DNA from: Shinisaurus crocodilurus
Lineage: Eukaryota > Chordata > Lepidosauria > Squamata > Shinisauridae
Length of the DNA: 64,000 bases
Direction of reading: 5' to 3'
NCBI GenBank assembly: GCA_021292165.1
Contig: CM037878.1
Location: forward strand, 12,144,857-12,208,856
Within the stretch, counting starts at the first letter, position 1. The number at the start of each line of letters is the position of its first letter. Below the pieces are notes generated by a model. That model was given only the letters and a program-made list of their open reading frames with translations. It was not told where the DNA came from and made no database searches. A program made the position numbers and the translations under genes. Below are positions 43,001 to 57,499 of the stretch, piece by piece.

Positions 43001-46000
43001 AACTGCAGAGGTGAGGATCCAAAGAAGGCTGCGCTTCATGTATTAACTTGAAATAATCTGCCTTGTTCCAATGCAACATTTCTGTTCTCTACTTTGACCC
43101 AAATGGCAGCTGGCAAAGCAATATGGAAATATGTACACTATATGGATAGAACATCAACCTGTGGTGGTATTGTCTGGATTCCAAACTGTGAAAGAAGGGC
43201 TGATCGACCATGCAGATGAATTCTCTGATCGACCATTGACTGTTTTCCTAAAAGCTGTAGGAAGAGGAAGGGGTAAGCTGTGAAGAGTAAGAACTTGTAC
43301 TTCTCTTTTCTCTAGAGAAAACGTAAGATGCCAAAGGTTCCTTTTAAGAAAATTTCAGTCAACTGGAGATATCACTAGCTGGTGAACTCTGGAAATAACA
43401 ATTGCACTGCATTTACCAGTTATTAACAGGGTGGGCATGGAATTTGTATCATGGAGCATCACCTCCACTCGGAAGACAACAATGGCGACATGAAATTACT
43501 GCAATAAGGGTTTTCAAGGGCAAGTCCTGCTGGCTTGAAAGGTATACATGGAAAAGCCACGCCTAAAGAGCAGTGAAGCAGATGGGTGGATCTGGCATGT
43601 GGGTGGATCTGGGAAAGAAACAAAGGAGGGAAAGAGCAAGTGAGTTGGGAGGAAAATAAGAGACAGATAGGCAGGCAAACAGGTACATCTTTATGGCACA
43701 ATGACAGCTAGGTAAGGTTGTGCCACTCATGTAGCAAACGGAGGAGGAGGAGGAGTGAGTCCACCCAGATGCCTCTAAAGCAGGGCTCTCCAACCTTGGG
43801 TTCCCAGATGTTGCTGGACTACAGCTCCCAGAATCCCTTGCCATTAGCCAGGCTGGCTGGGTATGCTGGGAGCTGTAGGCCAGCAACATCTGGGGACCCA
43901 AGGTTGGAGAGCCCTGCTCTAAGATCTCAGGTTCTGTTTGTGGGACTTGTAGCTTATGTTACTCTCCTGTGATGGAAACCACAGAAACGGAAGGATTAAT
44001 TCTTCTTTCTACCTCTACTTGCAAGTCAGTTGCAGTTAGGCTGAGAATCACACAAGTGGCTCAGTGTTGCTGTTCTTCAGTCATCACCAGATAGCTTAAA
44101 CTATCCTTTTGAAATGAGAATTTAATCATAGAAGTGTACTGCAGGTGAATAGCCATGAATGCAAATTACAGTAATGACATCACCCCTCACATGTGACTAC
44201 TAAGCACATGAAGCCATATCAAAAGGCCTCAGGAGCCAGGGCAGCCTCTTAAAAGGAAAACATCGGTCTCCTTTGCCAGTTGGATAGTCCTCATGGCATC
44301 AAATGACAGATGATGACTCTGGCCCTATGTTACGTATGAGGACTTGGTTTGAATATGGTATCTTTAAGAGGCAGTTCACACAATACACTATTTCTCTATG
44401 CAAACATCTCGCAGGCATGCACTCGTGTGATCAAATATAATATGTGAACTACCGTTAGTTTATCATATCTATGGTGGGCAGCAATTCCCATGAATTATAT
44501 TCCCACAGATTATGATTCGTGCAGCAAACACTAGTGTTACATTGAAATATCACACAGAAAATGCGTAACTTGTGGATATCACACATGAGTGTACATACAT
44601 AATTAAACAACAGCCTAGGAAACCTGGCTGAATCAGGTTATTTATTTATTTCTGTGTGTATTATTATACTACCATTCAGAGCCTTTGGCCCTTTCAAGGC
44701 AGTTTACAATTACGTTCATGAAGGGTGCAATCCTATGCATATTTAGACAGGAAAAAGTCCCACAACTCCCAGCATCCCCCAGCCAGCCATGCTTGCTGGA
44801 GAAGGCTGGGAGTTGTAGGACTTTTTTTTCTATCTAAACAAGCATAAGATTGCACCCTAAAACAACTTAAAACATAAAACAGTTACTCACCGAATACAAT
44901 ACCATAGGTAAAAGGAGCAGCAGTTAAAATTATACACCAACAACTTGATTCAGTTAAAAGCAGCTTGGAAAGGCCTCTTTGAAAACAACCAGAGAAGGAG
45001 CCAAACATACATCTTTGTGGAGGGAGTTCTACAGGGATTGGGCTACCACTGAAAAGGCCCTGTCTCTTGTGCCTACTGCCCTGATGGAACTTAATGGCAG
45101 GCCTGTAAACAGGACCTCTGCAGCTGAACTAGGGCCCAGGCAGATTTAGATAGATATAAGTGGTCCTTTCCGAAATAGCTGTAGACTGGTGTTTAAAGAT
45201 ATGGGGTGGCATCCCATGTTAGTCCTACTTAGAGTAGACCCATTCAAATGAATGAGACTTACGTTAGTCACAACTAACTTCAGTTCCATTCATTTCATTG
45301 GGTCTACTCTACATAGGGCTAACATTGGATACTACCCCATGGAAATACACATCTGTAGTATCTACAAGTTAAATCTTTGTTGCAGGAATTGACAGTAAAA
45401 CACGAGGAATCACAACCTGTGGAGCTGCCCATAGCTGGCACTTCTGGATAACAATGTAAATTTCAGGAATTTCTGGGATCTGGTTCCTGTCCTCCATTAG
45501 CAAGCAAATTGGGACAGCCAACACTGCTTACCAGGGATAAAACACCAAGGGAACAAACCATGAATGTCTCAGTGCTCACAGATGGAAAACAAGGTCTTCT
45601 GAGGCAGCTCCTATATTTTGTAGTGTTGGTATGCTTAAAAAAATAAAAGGAGAGTTGGTGGTTGACAGTTGCTGACGAATAGGAGGCGAGGTCAGTTGGA
45701 AGACGGTGCAAGGGAGCAGAGCTCAGAACTGGGAAAGATGCAAGTCTTCCAGTTTGAGAGGACCCTGCTGGAAGATCTTCAGGCCAGAGATGGTGTCTCA
45801 GGAGAGCAGGAAGCTGTGAGAGTGTGGTGAAGCATCAAGCAGGCAGCATAATAATAACCCAGTACCACAGGGCTTTAAGCAGATGTCTGACCAGAGGGAA
45901 TTTCAGCAAAAGTCCTTGAAACGGAACCACCCTGAAAGAGAGAAGCAGCATGAAGAACTGGAAGAAGAGAAAGACTGCTATACAGGTGTCCGGCCAGATG

Positions 46001-49000
46001 GGCGATTCACAAATAAATAATAAAATCAATTGCTGACTGTGTGGATTGACTAGGGTGGAATTTTGGGAAATCTGGTCTAGGGAGAAAGTTGTTGAGAGCT
46101 TATTTAGCTGGGAAAGACTCCCTTATGTATTAGAAACTGTAACCAAGCATATTTAAGCAATCACAACCTATTATTCATAAAGTGACATATTCCCCTATGT
46201 AAATAATTTTTTTAATTCCCTTAATAATTTTCTCATTTTTAAAACATTTCTCTCAAGTGGTAGTGGTCAATCACATGCCGACACCATAGAAACAGTGCTA
46301 CTGAGTTTCTATAAGTCAGTGTTCTCCAAGACCTTGGGTCCCCAGATGTTTTTGGCCTACAACTCCCACCATGCCCCAGGGCATGCTGGAAGTTGTAGGC
46401 CAAAAACATCTGGGAACCCAAGGTTGGAAAAAAATGCTATAAAATAAATATGGTTTATTTTGGTAGCAGTGGTTAAATGTTTTATACACACCATTCCCTT
46501 AAGGTGAGGGGGCTGCTTAGGAACTTTATCAAAAAAAACTGTTGCCGGAATACCATAGAAGCAAGTCTCAAAATGGAAATGTAGATGATGGGATACCAAT
46601 CTTGTTCTGCTACAGAAGCAAGCAGTGGTGGCCAGTATCAGTAACTGTGCTAAATGGAGACAGATTGTGCCTCAGTAATGCAGTTTTCAGGTTCTGAAAG
46701 AATGGGCGGCTCTTGGATTCAATTGGCCATGATGAGCTGCAGTAACTGTTGCCTCTTCTAGTTCAGGAAGTTAACCAATTTTCACATGAATGTTGTGAAT
46801 TATCATTCCCCCCCTCTTTTTTTTTTTTTTTTTGGGTGGCCTCAGGTATTGTACTTTCAAACGGTCACACCTGGAAGCAGCAGAGACGGTTTGGTGTAGT
46901 TACTATGCGGAAACTGGGACTGGGGAAGAAAGGCATGGAGCGCCAAATAGAAGAGGAGGCCCATCAGCTGGTGGAGACATTTGCACGTGCAAAGGGTATG
47001 TCATATTAGGAGATGATGCAGGCACATGTCCCAATCTTCAGAAATCTTTTTGTGCTCTTCACAATTTGGAGTGGAATGTCATATATTTTACTTGACTCCT
47101 AACACAAAAATAAATTGCCAGAGATCCCAATTGTCTCCCATGTCCCAGCAAGGAATCCCACTATTAACAGGAGATATTGGATTAATATTGATATACCATA
47201 CTTTAATTTGCAGGGCAGCCAACTGACCCTTCATTGCCCATCATCAATTCAGTCTCCAATGTGATATGTGCTGTGACATTTGGACGCCGGTTTTCTCTTG
47301 AAGATGAAAAGTTCCAGGAACTGATTGAAGCTGTTGATGTTGGCTTAAAATTTGGAGGAAACGTCTTTCATATTGTGAGTAGCAGTTTTTCTTTCTTAGG
47401 GCGCAACCCTAGGCATGCTTGGGCCTATGCAGCTCTCCGAGGACAAGGCGCCCCAGTGACAAAGCGTCAGCACACAAGCAAGTTAAGCACCCACACGAGT
47501 TTAGCAACAGGGCAAGGAGGCCAGGGCAGTCAACTCTCTCCCCTCCCTTCTCATAGCACGTGTAAACAAATAACTATAAATATAAACAAATAACTATAAA
47601 ATACATTTCCCACCTTCTCCTGGTAAACAATATAGCTTTCCAGGTAAACAAACCCAATAATAGCAATAAAAAACCAGTTATGGAGGTAGGACGCCAGCAG
47701 GGGTATGGGGGTTATCCAGTGTATTGCACATAGGGTCACATGTATGACCATCTGCCAGCTGGAAATAAGTCATGGGTGTGTGCTCGCCTGCTCGGTGTAA
47801 TGAGCTCCTGGCTCTAAGGCAGGGGTCCTCAAATTTTTTAAACAGGGGCCCAGTTCATTGTCCCTCAGACTGTTGGGGGGCCGGACTATAGTTTGAAAAA
47901 AATATGAACGAATGGCTCAAGTAAAAAAAAAAAGGACCCGGGTCCTTTTTTTTTACTTGATAGGGGTGAATTTTTTCCCCCTTAAATGGAAAGTTATTTT
48001 ATTTATTTATTTATTTCATTTTTATACCGCCCAATAGCCGAAGCTCTCTGGGCGATTTACAGCAATTAACAAGACAGTCCCTGCCCGCAGGCTTACAATC
48101 TAAAAAGACACGACACACAAGGAAAAAGGAATGGGGAGGGAAGAAGAGGGAATATTAATGAATACTCCTGGCAGGGCTGGTGGTATTTACATATATAGTT
48201 GCACAATTGTTTCATGCCTAACACGAATATACTTTTGTTTTTGCCATCACACAAATGAGCACTCTGCTTCAATCCAAAGTAGCATTTTTGAAACATTAGA
48301 AATCTGACTTAGCTACATCAGCTCATACATAAGAGGTAAAACACCACCACTCATTTTTCCATATTATGGAAAAGAATTAAAAGAATCGGCACTTGAAGCG
48401 AAAGAGTTAAAAAAAAGGTCTGCTTCCGCCAATCGGGCAACGGGCCGGATAAAAAGGCAAGGCAGGCCGGATGTGGCCCGCGGGCCTTAGTTTGAAGACC
48501 CCTGCTCTAAGGGAACAAGTTCATTGATGACATGGAGAAGCGAAGAGAGGCAGAGAGGTTGGTGCATGAGACCTTCAGGGATCATCTAATCCCTGGATGA
48601 CGGCTTCTCTGCTGTCCTGGAGAATGCGAGTCTCAGGGAAGGAGGGTGTCATTCAGGAAGAGGGAAATGCTGTCTTAGAAGGGACCCATTCCTTGGAAGA
48701 TGAGCAAATATCCTCTCATACCCAGGATGTGCCTCTGGGGGGGGGCAAGGGACTTGTGGTAGTGAGAGTTCCAGTCATTAGACACATAGACAACTGGGTT
48801 TCTGACGGGTGTGTAGACCGCATGGTAAATTGCCTGCCTGGTGCGAAGGTTGCAGATATTATGTGCCATCTAGATAGCTTTGTAGATAGTGCTGGGTGGA
48901 GCCAGTGGTTGTGGTCCATGTTGGCACCAACGATGTGGGGAAATCATAGTCATGAGGTCCTGGAAGCCAAATTTGGGTTACTAGGTAGAAGGATGAAATA

Positions 49001-52000
49001 CAGGACCACCAAGGTGGCTTTCTCTGAAATGCCATCTGTTCCACATGCAGGGCCAGCTAGACAGGCGAAGCTGAGGAGTCCCAATGAGTAGATGAGACAG
49101 TGGTGAACGGTGGAGGGGTTCAGATTTTGATAGGCACTGGGGAACATCTTGGGGCAAGCCAGACCTGTACAAGAGGGACGGGACTCCACTTGAACCAGAC
49201 TGCTGGTGCTAAGAATAAAAAAGGTAGCAGAGCAGCTTTTTAACTGAACCCTGGGAGAAATCTGACAGGAGCTGGGAATCATCCCGTTCAGGTGAAATCA
49301 TCTCTTTAAGCAGTTACGGTGGTTTACCATAAAAAATGTTACAGATAAACCATTTGAACAATCATAAGAGAACTTCAAGTAAAATATAGAGGGTGAGTAA
49401 TAAAATCAATAAAAATCCTTGGCAAAATACAGGGAATTGCTTAAAGGCAGCAACGGGGGGGGGGGGGGTTCTTGGGGGGGGGAATTCCACAAGTTTGTGG
49501 CTACCATTGAAAAGGCCCTGTCCTTGGTACCCACCAACCAGATCAACCCTAGTGGCAGGCCAAAGAGCAGGGCTTCTAAGTCCCATGTCAGGGTTGGGCA
49601 TGTTCATATGGATGCTCGCAGTCCTTCAAAGGCTTGCCCTAGTTTTTAGTAGGCTGCTCGGTGGCAGGACTGGCCTTCCACCCTCCGTGATACTGACCGC
49701 CATGGGTATGGTGTGTGGTATACCTAATTGTACACAGGTAGTTGTAAATAAGTAAACTGAATCAACCTATATGCTTCCTCCAGTATCAGAGGCAGTATGT
49801 ACTCCAATTGCTGGGGAACATGGGCGGGAAGGTGCTGTTCTTATGTCCTGCTAGTACAGGGCTCTCCAACCTTGGGTCCCCAGATGTTCCTGGACTACAG
49901 CTCCCAGAATCCCTTGCCATTAGCCATGCTAGCTGGGTATGCTGGGAGCTGTAGGCCAGCAACATCTGGGGACCCAAGGTTGGAGAACCCTGTGCTAGTG
50001 GGATCCCAAGGGGTTGGCCCTTGTGTGAACAGAACACTGGACCAGACGGACCCCTTGGTCTGATCCAGCATGGCTCTTCTTATGTTCTTATGACCTGAAA
50101 CCCCAGAAATTAGGAGATTAAATCTCCCTAAATCCAAGGGTTCAAAGTCTCTTGCTTCAAATGAGGTTATTTAACAAAAGAAATACCGGTAGGAAGTGTG
50201 TTTTTTGTGTGTGTTTTTAAAAAATGCTCCCTGTATTATATCTAAAAATAGTTATTAATAATTAAATATAAAAATCTGAAAAGGTCACCCTGAGTGTTCT
50301 GGTCCAGGGGAACAATACAAAGTCCCAGGTAATAGATTGCTTTTGGAGCATGCTATTGTCACAGAGGTTCTGAGGGTGAGACTGCCCCTTTTAGGGTTTC
50401 TAATTTGCTTCGTGGAATGCCTTCTGTAATGTACACAGTGACACTTGTAGGGAGCAGGAGAATGGTGGAGAAGGGAGGGAGCAACTAACATGTGTGGGAG
50501 GGTGGGAAGGGGTTTAGAAGAAGCTGTACGCGGGTTGGAGGAAGAGGGAAAAGGAAAAGGAGGAGGTCTCCTCCTGCTTGGATTACGATCTAAGCCTGAA
50601 AACTTTTGCGTCCATAATGGTAGCCAAGCATTTAAGCATCTCCATCAGACCAAAGTTGCACGTCAAAACTAAAAATATGCATTTCACAGGCATCACTGGT
50701 AAGTGACAGAGAGCTTCGGCTATCGGGCGGTATAGAAAATGAATGAATAAATAAAATAAATAAATAAATAAGTTTCAGGAGAGCCATAGATGCTCTCTGT
50801 GTATGAAAACTATAGTAGATGTGATATTGGAGGGGTGATCTCAAAGGGTTCAGCCTTCATGGAACCACCCCTTCCTGGCTTGCCAGGGGCACCCCAATCC
50901 TCAGCGGGTGAGCTGGGGTGAGAGGGAGGCAAACCATGAGGGAAATGGGGGAGAGCTGCTCACCTTAGCAGCGGCAACAGCAGTTGGTGGTCATCATCAT
51001 CAGGCGATCACTCGTGACCGAGTAAGATTGTCTTCCAGGATAAAAATTTACAAAAAGGAGATTTTAAAAGGAGGAAATTCTAAAGAAAATTGTGTAGACT
51101 CTAGCGATGGGTCCGTAAGTGACTGTGGAGGCCAATTCTAGATCCACACAGCTTCCCACAGTGAGGACACAGGTTACCAGATGGAAGATGGTCCTGTAAA
51201 GGATTCATTTGACGTGCTTTTCGCTTAGCATGTTTCTCCCTTTCACCTTGCACTCGGGCTTCTTCAAAGTCCATAGAACCTTTGTGAAAGGCCAACCTCC
51301 AGTTAGATCGTTCATGGGCCAGAGCTTCCCAGTTTTCGATGTTTATATTGCATTTTTTAAGATTAGCCTTAAGAACATCTTCGCCATGCCCCCTCTGTAA
51401 TGAGCTTCCGTCGTGCATTAAAAACATGGCTGTTCAGGCGGGAATATGGAGTGGGTTAGGTTTTTAAAAGAATTTTTTATATTGCTTTAATTATTATATT
51501 TTATTGTATTGTTTTATTGTATTTTGGTTGTACATCGCCCAGGGTGGCTGGGTGACCGGCCAGATGGGCGATTAATAAATATAAGAAATAAATAAATAAA
51601 TAAATAAACCTCTTATGCTGACCACCGATATTCCGCTTTCCATCCTTGAGTTGGGAATAAAGTAACTGCTTTGGGAGACGGCAGTCAGGCATTCGAACAA
51701 CATGGCCGGTCCACTGAAGTTGGCGTTGAAGGATCATTTTTTCAACGCTAGTAGTTGGTGGTGCCTGCGATGCGGTTATGTTGTCTGGCAACTAAAAGAG
51801 AAAAGAAGAGAGTGTCGCCTCTGGCACCACTGCTGCTGCGAAGGAAAGCAGACCCCTTCCCCGGAACCCAGTGTTTGTGGGATTAGAAGCTGCTAAATCC
51901 AACCTTTCAGTCAATGAAGATGAAATTTTTATGTTAGCACCCAAGAATAATCCAGAGGATGATACTGAACTGCTAATCCAAAGGGGTTGGCTGGCTAAAG

Positions 52001-55000
52001 GACTGTGTTTCCCAGCCTCCTCCTTGATGCTGTCAGGATTGTCTTTCTTTTTTCCCTGTAGCTGCAGGAAATGTTCCCTGGGATCATGAAACATCTTCCA
52101 GGGCCTCACAAAAAGGCATTATCTGCCCTGGAAGGGGTGCTTTCACATGCAAAGGAGGAGATAGAGAAGCACAAGGAGCAACAATCCTTTCATGAGCCAC
52201 AAGACTTCATTGATTTCTATCTACTTCAGATGGAGAAAGTAAGTATCCACTTTCTATTTGAATACTACTCATCCAAAGGAATTCCCTGCTAGGACTGAAC
52301 AGTAATACCTGCCGGGTGACCAGAAATTTTCTCTAGGCCTCAGATAATATTTGTGTTCAGTTGCCCTCCCAAACTTCAGTTGGTAAAGTGGGTTATACAA
52401 TCCATACCTAAGCAAGCGCATCTTCTGAATGGCTGGGAAAAGGCATCTCTATGATAGGGTAGCTACTTAGAAACTGACATGTCTCGAGGCATCTTGCCTA
52501 TGGACCTTTACTTCTTTGCTTAAAAGGACCCTGGATTCATGCTCATTCCACTGAAACATACACTGAAACATACACTGAGACAACCAAAAAGATCGACCTT
52601 TTTAGTCATCCTGGTTGTGCAACATCATTTCTTGGTTATGTTTTGTTGGGACTTGAAAAAGATACTAGGAGAGGATATGTTGTGGAGTAATATCCTTCCT
52701 ATCCTTCCTATCTTCACGTTAGTGAGATCAGCAGAGTACAGTCCCTTTCCAGCTTAAAAGAAGCTTAGATTTGGCTAGTGTTAGCCAGTTAGCATTTGGT
52801 AATCCAGGATGCTTTAAGGCAGACTGGATTTCCCTGGTTTTGCCCCGTTTTCTCTCCCTCAGAACAATAATCAGAGACATAGTCTTGTAAAAGTTAAAAG
52901 TAACATTTACTCACTCAGATTATGCAGTTTCATTCAGGCAGGCTTAAAAGCGTTTCTTACAGTTGGTTACAAGTTCATTTGTAGTTACTTGGGGTCTGAA
53001 GTTGTGGAGTTCAGACCAGCAACTCTGGCTACATGCCTCTACAAGGACCATGTGGAGACAACAACCTGGTGGTGCCAAGCTCACTGGAGTCTGAACAGGA
53101 AAGAGGAAGAAGCTGGGAGCTACGCCCACTTCCTGTTCAGGCTGTTAATAACTCAATGAGTACCTTTCTAGGAAAACCACCCTAGAAGGTATCAGTGATC
53201 TTAACCATTTCACCCAATTACCTGGTGAAACATGAGCCATAGGTTTTGACTGCAATTTTAATTATCCAACATGTTTTAATCTGACTCTCCTCCAAGGAGC
53301 TTATGTAGGTGTTTGTTGTTTGTTTCCACCTCATGTTATCTGCACAGCACCTGTAGAGCAGGCTGGGAGAGAGTAACTGGCCTAAGATCACCCAGTCACC
53401 CCGTGAGCTTCATGGCTGAGCAGGAATTTGAATCCGTCTCTCACTCATCTAACACTTTAGCCACTAGGTCACAATGGCATTGCTGCATACAAGGGTAACG
53501 TGCGACAGTGCTAGCTGATTCTTGAATGAAGACACCAATACCACACCACAGATTATAATATGCCACAGATAGGGGTTTGGACTCGATGCCCTTGTAGGCC
53601 CCTTCCAACTCTATCTATGAATCTATACAACAGTATATCTTAATACTGCATGCAAAATAAATACTACACTCAGCTTCCATACTTGCTAGCACAAATGCAG
53701 ATTAGAATCGCACACATAGGATGCATAGTCAACAGTGAATGTGGATCAGTTATGCCTGATATCGTTTAACCGCCCTATTGAACTCACAATCAGGGATAGA
53801 ACTTCCAATGGCCCCTCATATGGGGCCGGGGAGAAGGCTTGCGCATGGGGGAGCAGAGAGGAGGCAGGCAGCTGGGCAGGTGGGTCACTAGAAACAAGCC
53901 AATGGCTCAAAAGGGCGGGGACACAGGTAAGAGCTTACTTAAGCTCCGGGGTTCCCGCCTCCGGTCTCTTTGCTCCTGTTTTTTCCAGCTCCCTCCACTC
54001 CCGCCCTCTGAGCAGTGTAGGCTCCTCTGGCCACCCGTTTCCTGGGGGCCAAGTAGGAATTTTGGCTCATTGTCTCAATTGGCCGGGGCATTGGGTGTGT
54101 TTCTCCTACTTTACACTGTGAAGCAGGGTAGGGAACTTTTTGAATTCGATTTCGATCCCGCCATGGGGATCTTAGCTAAATTGGTCGCATTTGCGGGAAG
54201 TGCGGGTTTAGGCAGGAGCGATTAGGGTTATGGCGATCATCCAGTGGCACCTTTCAAGGTGACTGACGTTGACCCAAGGCTGCCCTCCCTAATGCCATGA
54301 GGCTTGGCAGGAGGGAGATTGGGACGGCTTTGGGGTTTTACCTTTCTCACCTACTTTGGGAGCCTGGAGGCGCCAAAGTAAGGCGACGATGGTAAGGCCC
54401 TCCAGCTCCACATGGAGGGCAACTGGCCGGTGGCGGGCCATCCCGCCTCCGGTTCAGTTAGGATGTATTCGCCAAATATTGGTCTTTTACCCGGCCAATG
54501 GCCGGGCTAAGTTAGAACCGCACTTCACCCTTCACAGATCTTCAATTCAATAAATGTGGCCCTGATTTGAAACCATATACCCTGTGTCTGCCTCTTCTTT
54601 ATCTCGCCTTTACATGTGCAAATTAAGCTGCGGGAAAAGGGTGTTGTTGAGCATCGGGAACATGAAATACAGCAGGGCATTAGCAGGGATGGGGACTCGG
54701 ACTCCAGGACTCGACTCGTGAGTCGGACTGAGTCCCCCCTCTGACTCGAGTCCCACTCGAGTCCCAATATTTTTAATGGGACTCGAGACTCAACTCAGGA
54801 CTCGAGACCAAGGACTCTTCAACATCCCTAGGCTGTGCCAGAAGGAGTGGAGAGGTGCGATCGCCGACGAAGATTTTATTTTTTAAAATCATTTTCCTAA
54901 AATGCAACCTTTCAGACATTTTGGGTTTGGCTGCCTCTGCCTGCCTGCTTTGGGGTTCCCTGCCTCCTCTGCCTGCCTGGCTATTTTGGGTTTGTCTGCC

Positions 55001-55483
55001 TGGTCTGTTCTTGTCAAATTAAGTGGCAGAGTTTTGAAATAAAAAGGCACACTTGTGCCTAGAATTTATTTAAGCCACACATCTGAAGTAGCCTTATTTT
55101 GTTGGGGAAAACCCCCATTGATTTTAATAGGGACTTGTGGAGTCAGCTTTGGGAGTGACTCGGGACTCGTGAGTCACCATTTTGGGCCAAGGACTCAGAC
55201 TCGAGACTCGGGTCCAAAGACTCGTGACTCGACTCGTGACTCGAGACCAAGGACTCTTCAACATCCCTGGGCATTAGTTATTCCACATTAATGTGGAGTT
55301 CAGTGTATATTTGGGAGATAGCATATCACACTATACAGCATTTTTTCACTAAGCACAAGCCCACATTCTACAGATCCTCACATGCAGCAGAGGACATGGT
55401 AATACACATGAGTGAGTGCAAGGATCTCATCACACTGAACTATGAAACATGATTTAATAATAATACTAATTATAATTATAATT

Positions 55484-55518
<35 letters not shown>

Positions 55519-57439
55519 GAAGAGGACGAGGAATGGGACACTGAAAGTAAAGGAAGTGTTGAAGGGCAACCCGTAATTCATTGCAAATTAAATCTTACCT
55601 TTCCCATTTTCAACATCAGAAGCGGAATGACCCCAACTCTACCTATGATGAAGAGAACTTGGCTCAGTGTATTCACGACTTATTTATTGCGGGAGCAGAC
55701 ACAACCGCCACTACTCTGAAATGGGCACTACTCCTCCTGACAAATCATCCGGATATCCAAGGTGAGAGAGATCAGTCCCGTGGGAGCAAGGGCCACTCAG
55801 ACGATATGCTAAGAGAAGGAAGTTTTTAAAAATCACCTTTAGCTTTAAGTCTAACAGAGCTTCCTAGGAGCTGCCTTGAAGAAATGGAACTTTCTTATCA
55901 GTAAAAGAGTTCATGAGTGTCCCTTGAGAGATGGTAGAGCCAGTACGATCTTCCACCTTAGCACAAAATACAAAATCACCACCTCTATAAAACTGATGAT
56001 AAAGAGCGACACACTAAGAACTGGCAGCCTCAGTTAAGTTTTAAGAGTATAAAAAGTGAAAAAGTTAGAACTTTGTCACTCTTTCATAAGTCAATTATAA
56101 CAGGTCTGAGAGATATAACAACATTTAAACATAGTGCAGTAGTCTTCAACCTTTTCAGACCTATTCACACCTGAGATTCACATTTAGCCCATATGCATGT
56201 AGGAACACATCTTTTTTTTAAAAAAATTACCATATATTTGTAAGCTGTTGTTGGGGCCCTCCTTAGGTCAGGCTGTGCAACCCTGTTCAGCAATGTAGTA
56301 GCTAGTACAGTCATGCCTTGGATTGAGAGCATAATTCGTTCCGGAAACGTGCTTGTAATCCAAAACACTCTTATATCAAAACGAAATCCCCCCAAAAAAA
56401 TTTGTACAGAGATTTTTAATTTAAGCCATACTACAGTACTTGTATTGCAAGACGTCGCTTGTATATCAAGTAAAAAATAAAAAATAAAAATTAAAAATTT
56501 GCTTGTCTTGCAAAACACTCTCAAACCAAGTTACTTGTAATCCAAGGTATTACTGTATTTTGGAATGAGAAACCCAGGTTCATAACTGCTTATTAATTGA
56601 GTGTTTTAATTGTGATTTTTAATACTTTGGGCAGCATGCAACTATGTCATCTTGCACAAATGATGTTGCGCTAGGGGAAACTTGGTTCTCCATTATGCAC
56701 AAGAGAAGTATCTCACTAATGTAATGTTATGTTTGCACAAGCACGGCTGTGGTTGTGTGCATTATGCTTGTGCAACCCATTGTACAAGCTGTTGTGCAAC
56801 TAGTTTTGCATAACTCTTGTGCAATGGAAAGATTCAGCAGAGCTCCAGTAGCACTATTTGAGTTTGAAGAATGAGACTGTTGGAAACTGCCCTCTGGCAT
56901 GGAAAACACTTAGAGATTTTGTTATATCAAGCAGTATACAAGTATTATTAATAAATACATAAAATAAAATATCCCTACACAACCATGAAATTCACTGGGA
57001 TGACCTTGCAACCGTCTGTATTTCTCAGCCTAACCTACTTCACAGGGTATTAGGATGGTTAATAGTTGGGGACAAACAGTTATGATGTCCTCCTGAGCTC
57101 CCTGGAGTAAAAGTAGAAATCTAATAAACTGATTGTAATTTAGGGATTCATTAAGAGACTCATATAGAATAATTTAATGTAGAATAAATATTTGTCAATG
57201 AGTATTCAAGCTTTCTGAAATTATCCAGTCTATTTTTTACATCTGTCTTAGCTATTTAAGTAATTTTAAAAGTGTTTTTAAAATGTTTCTCTAAATTTTT
57301 TGATGTTTTTATTGTTTGTATTTTTTATACTGTATTTTATTGTAAAATTGTATTTTTATTGTATAATTGTATTTTATTATGTAATTTTATAATTGTAAAC
57401 CTCCCAGAAAGCTTTGGCTATTGGGTGGTATAGAAATGG

Positions 57440-57499
<60 letters not shown>

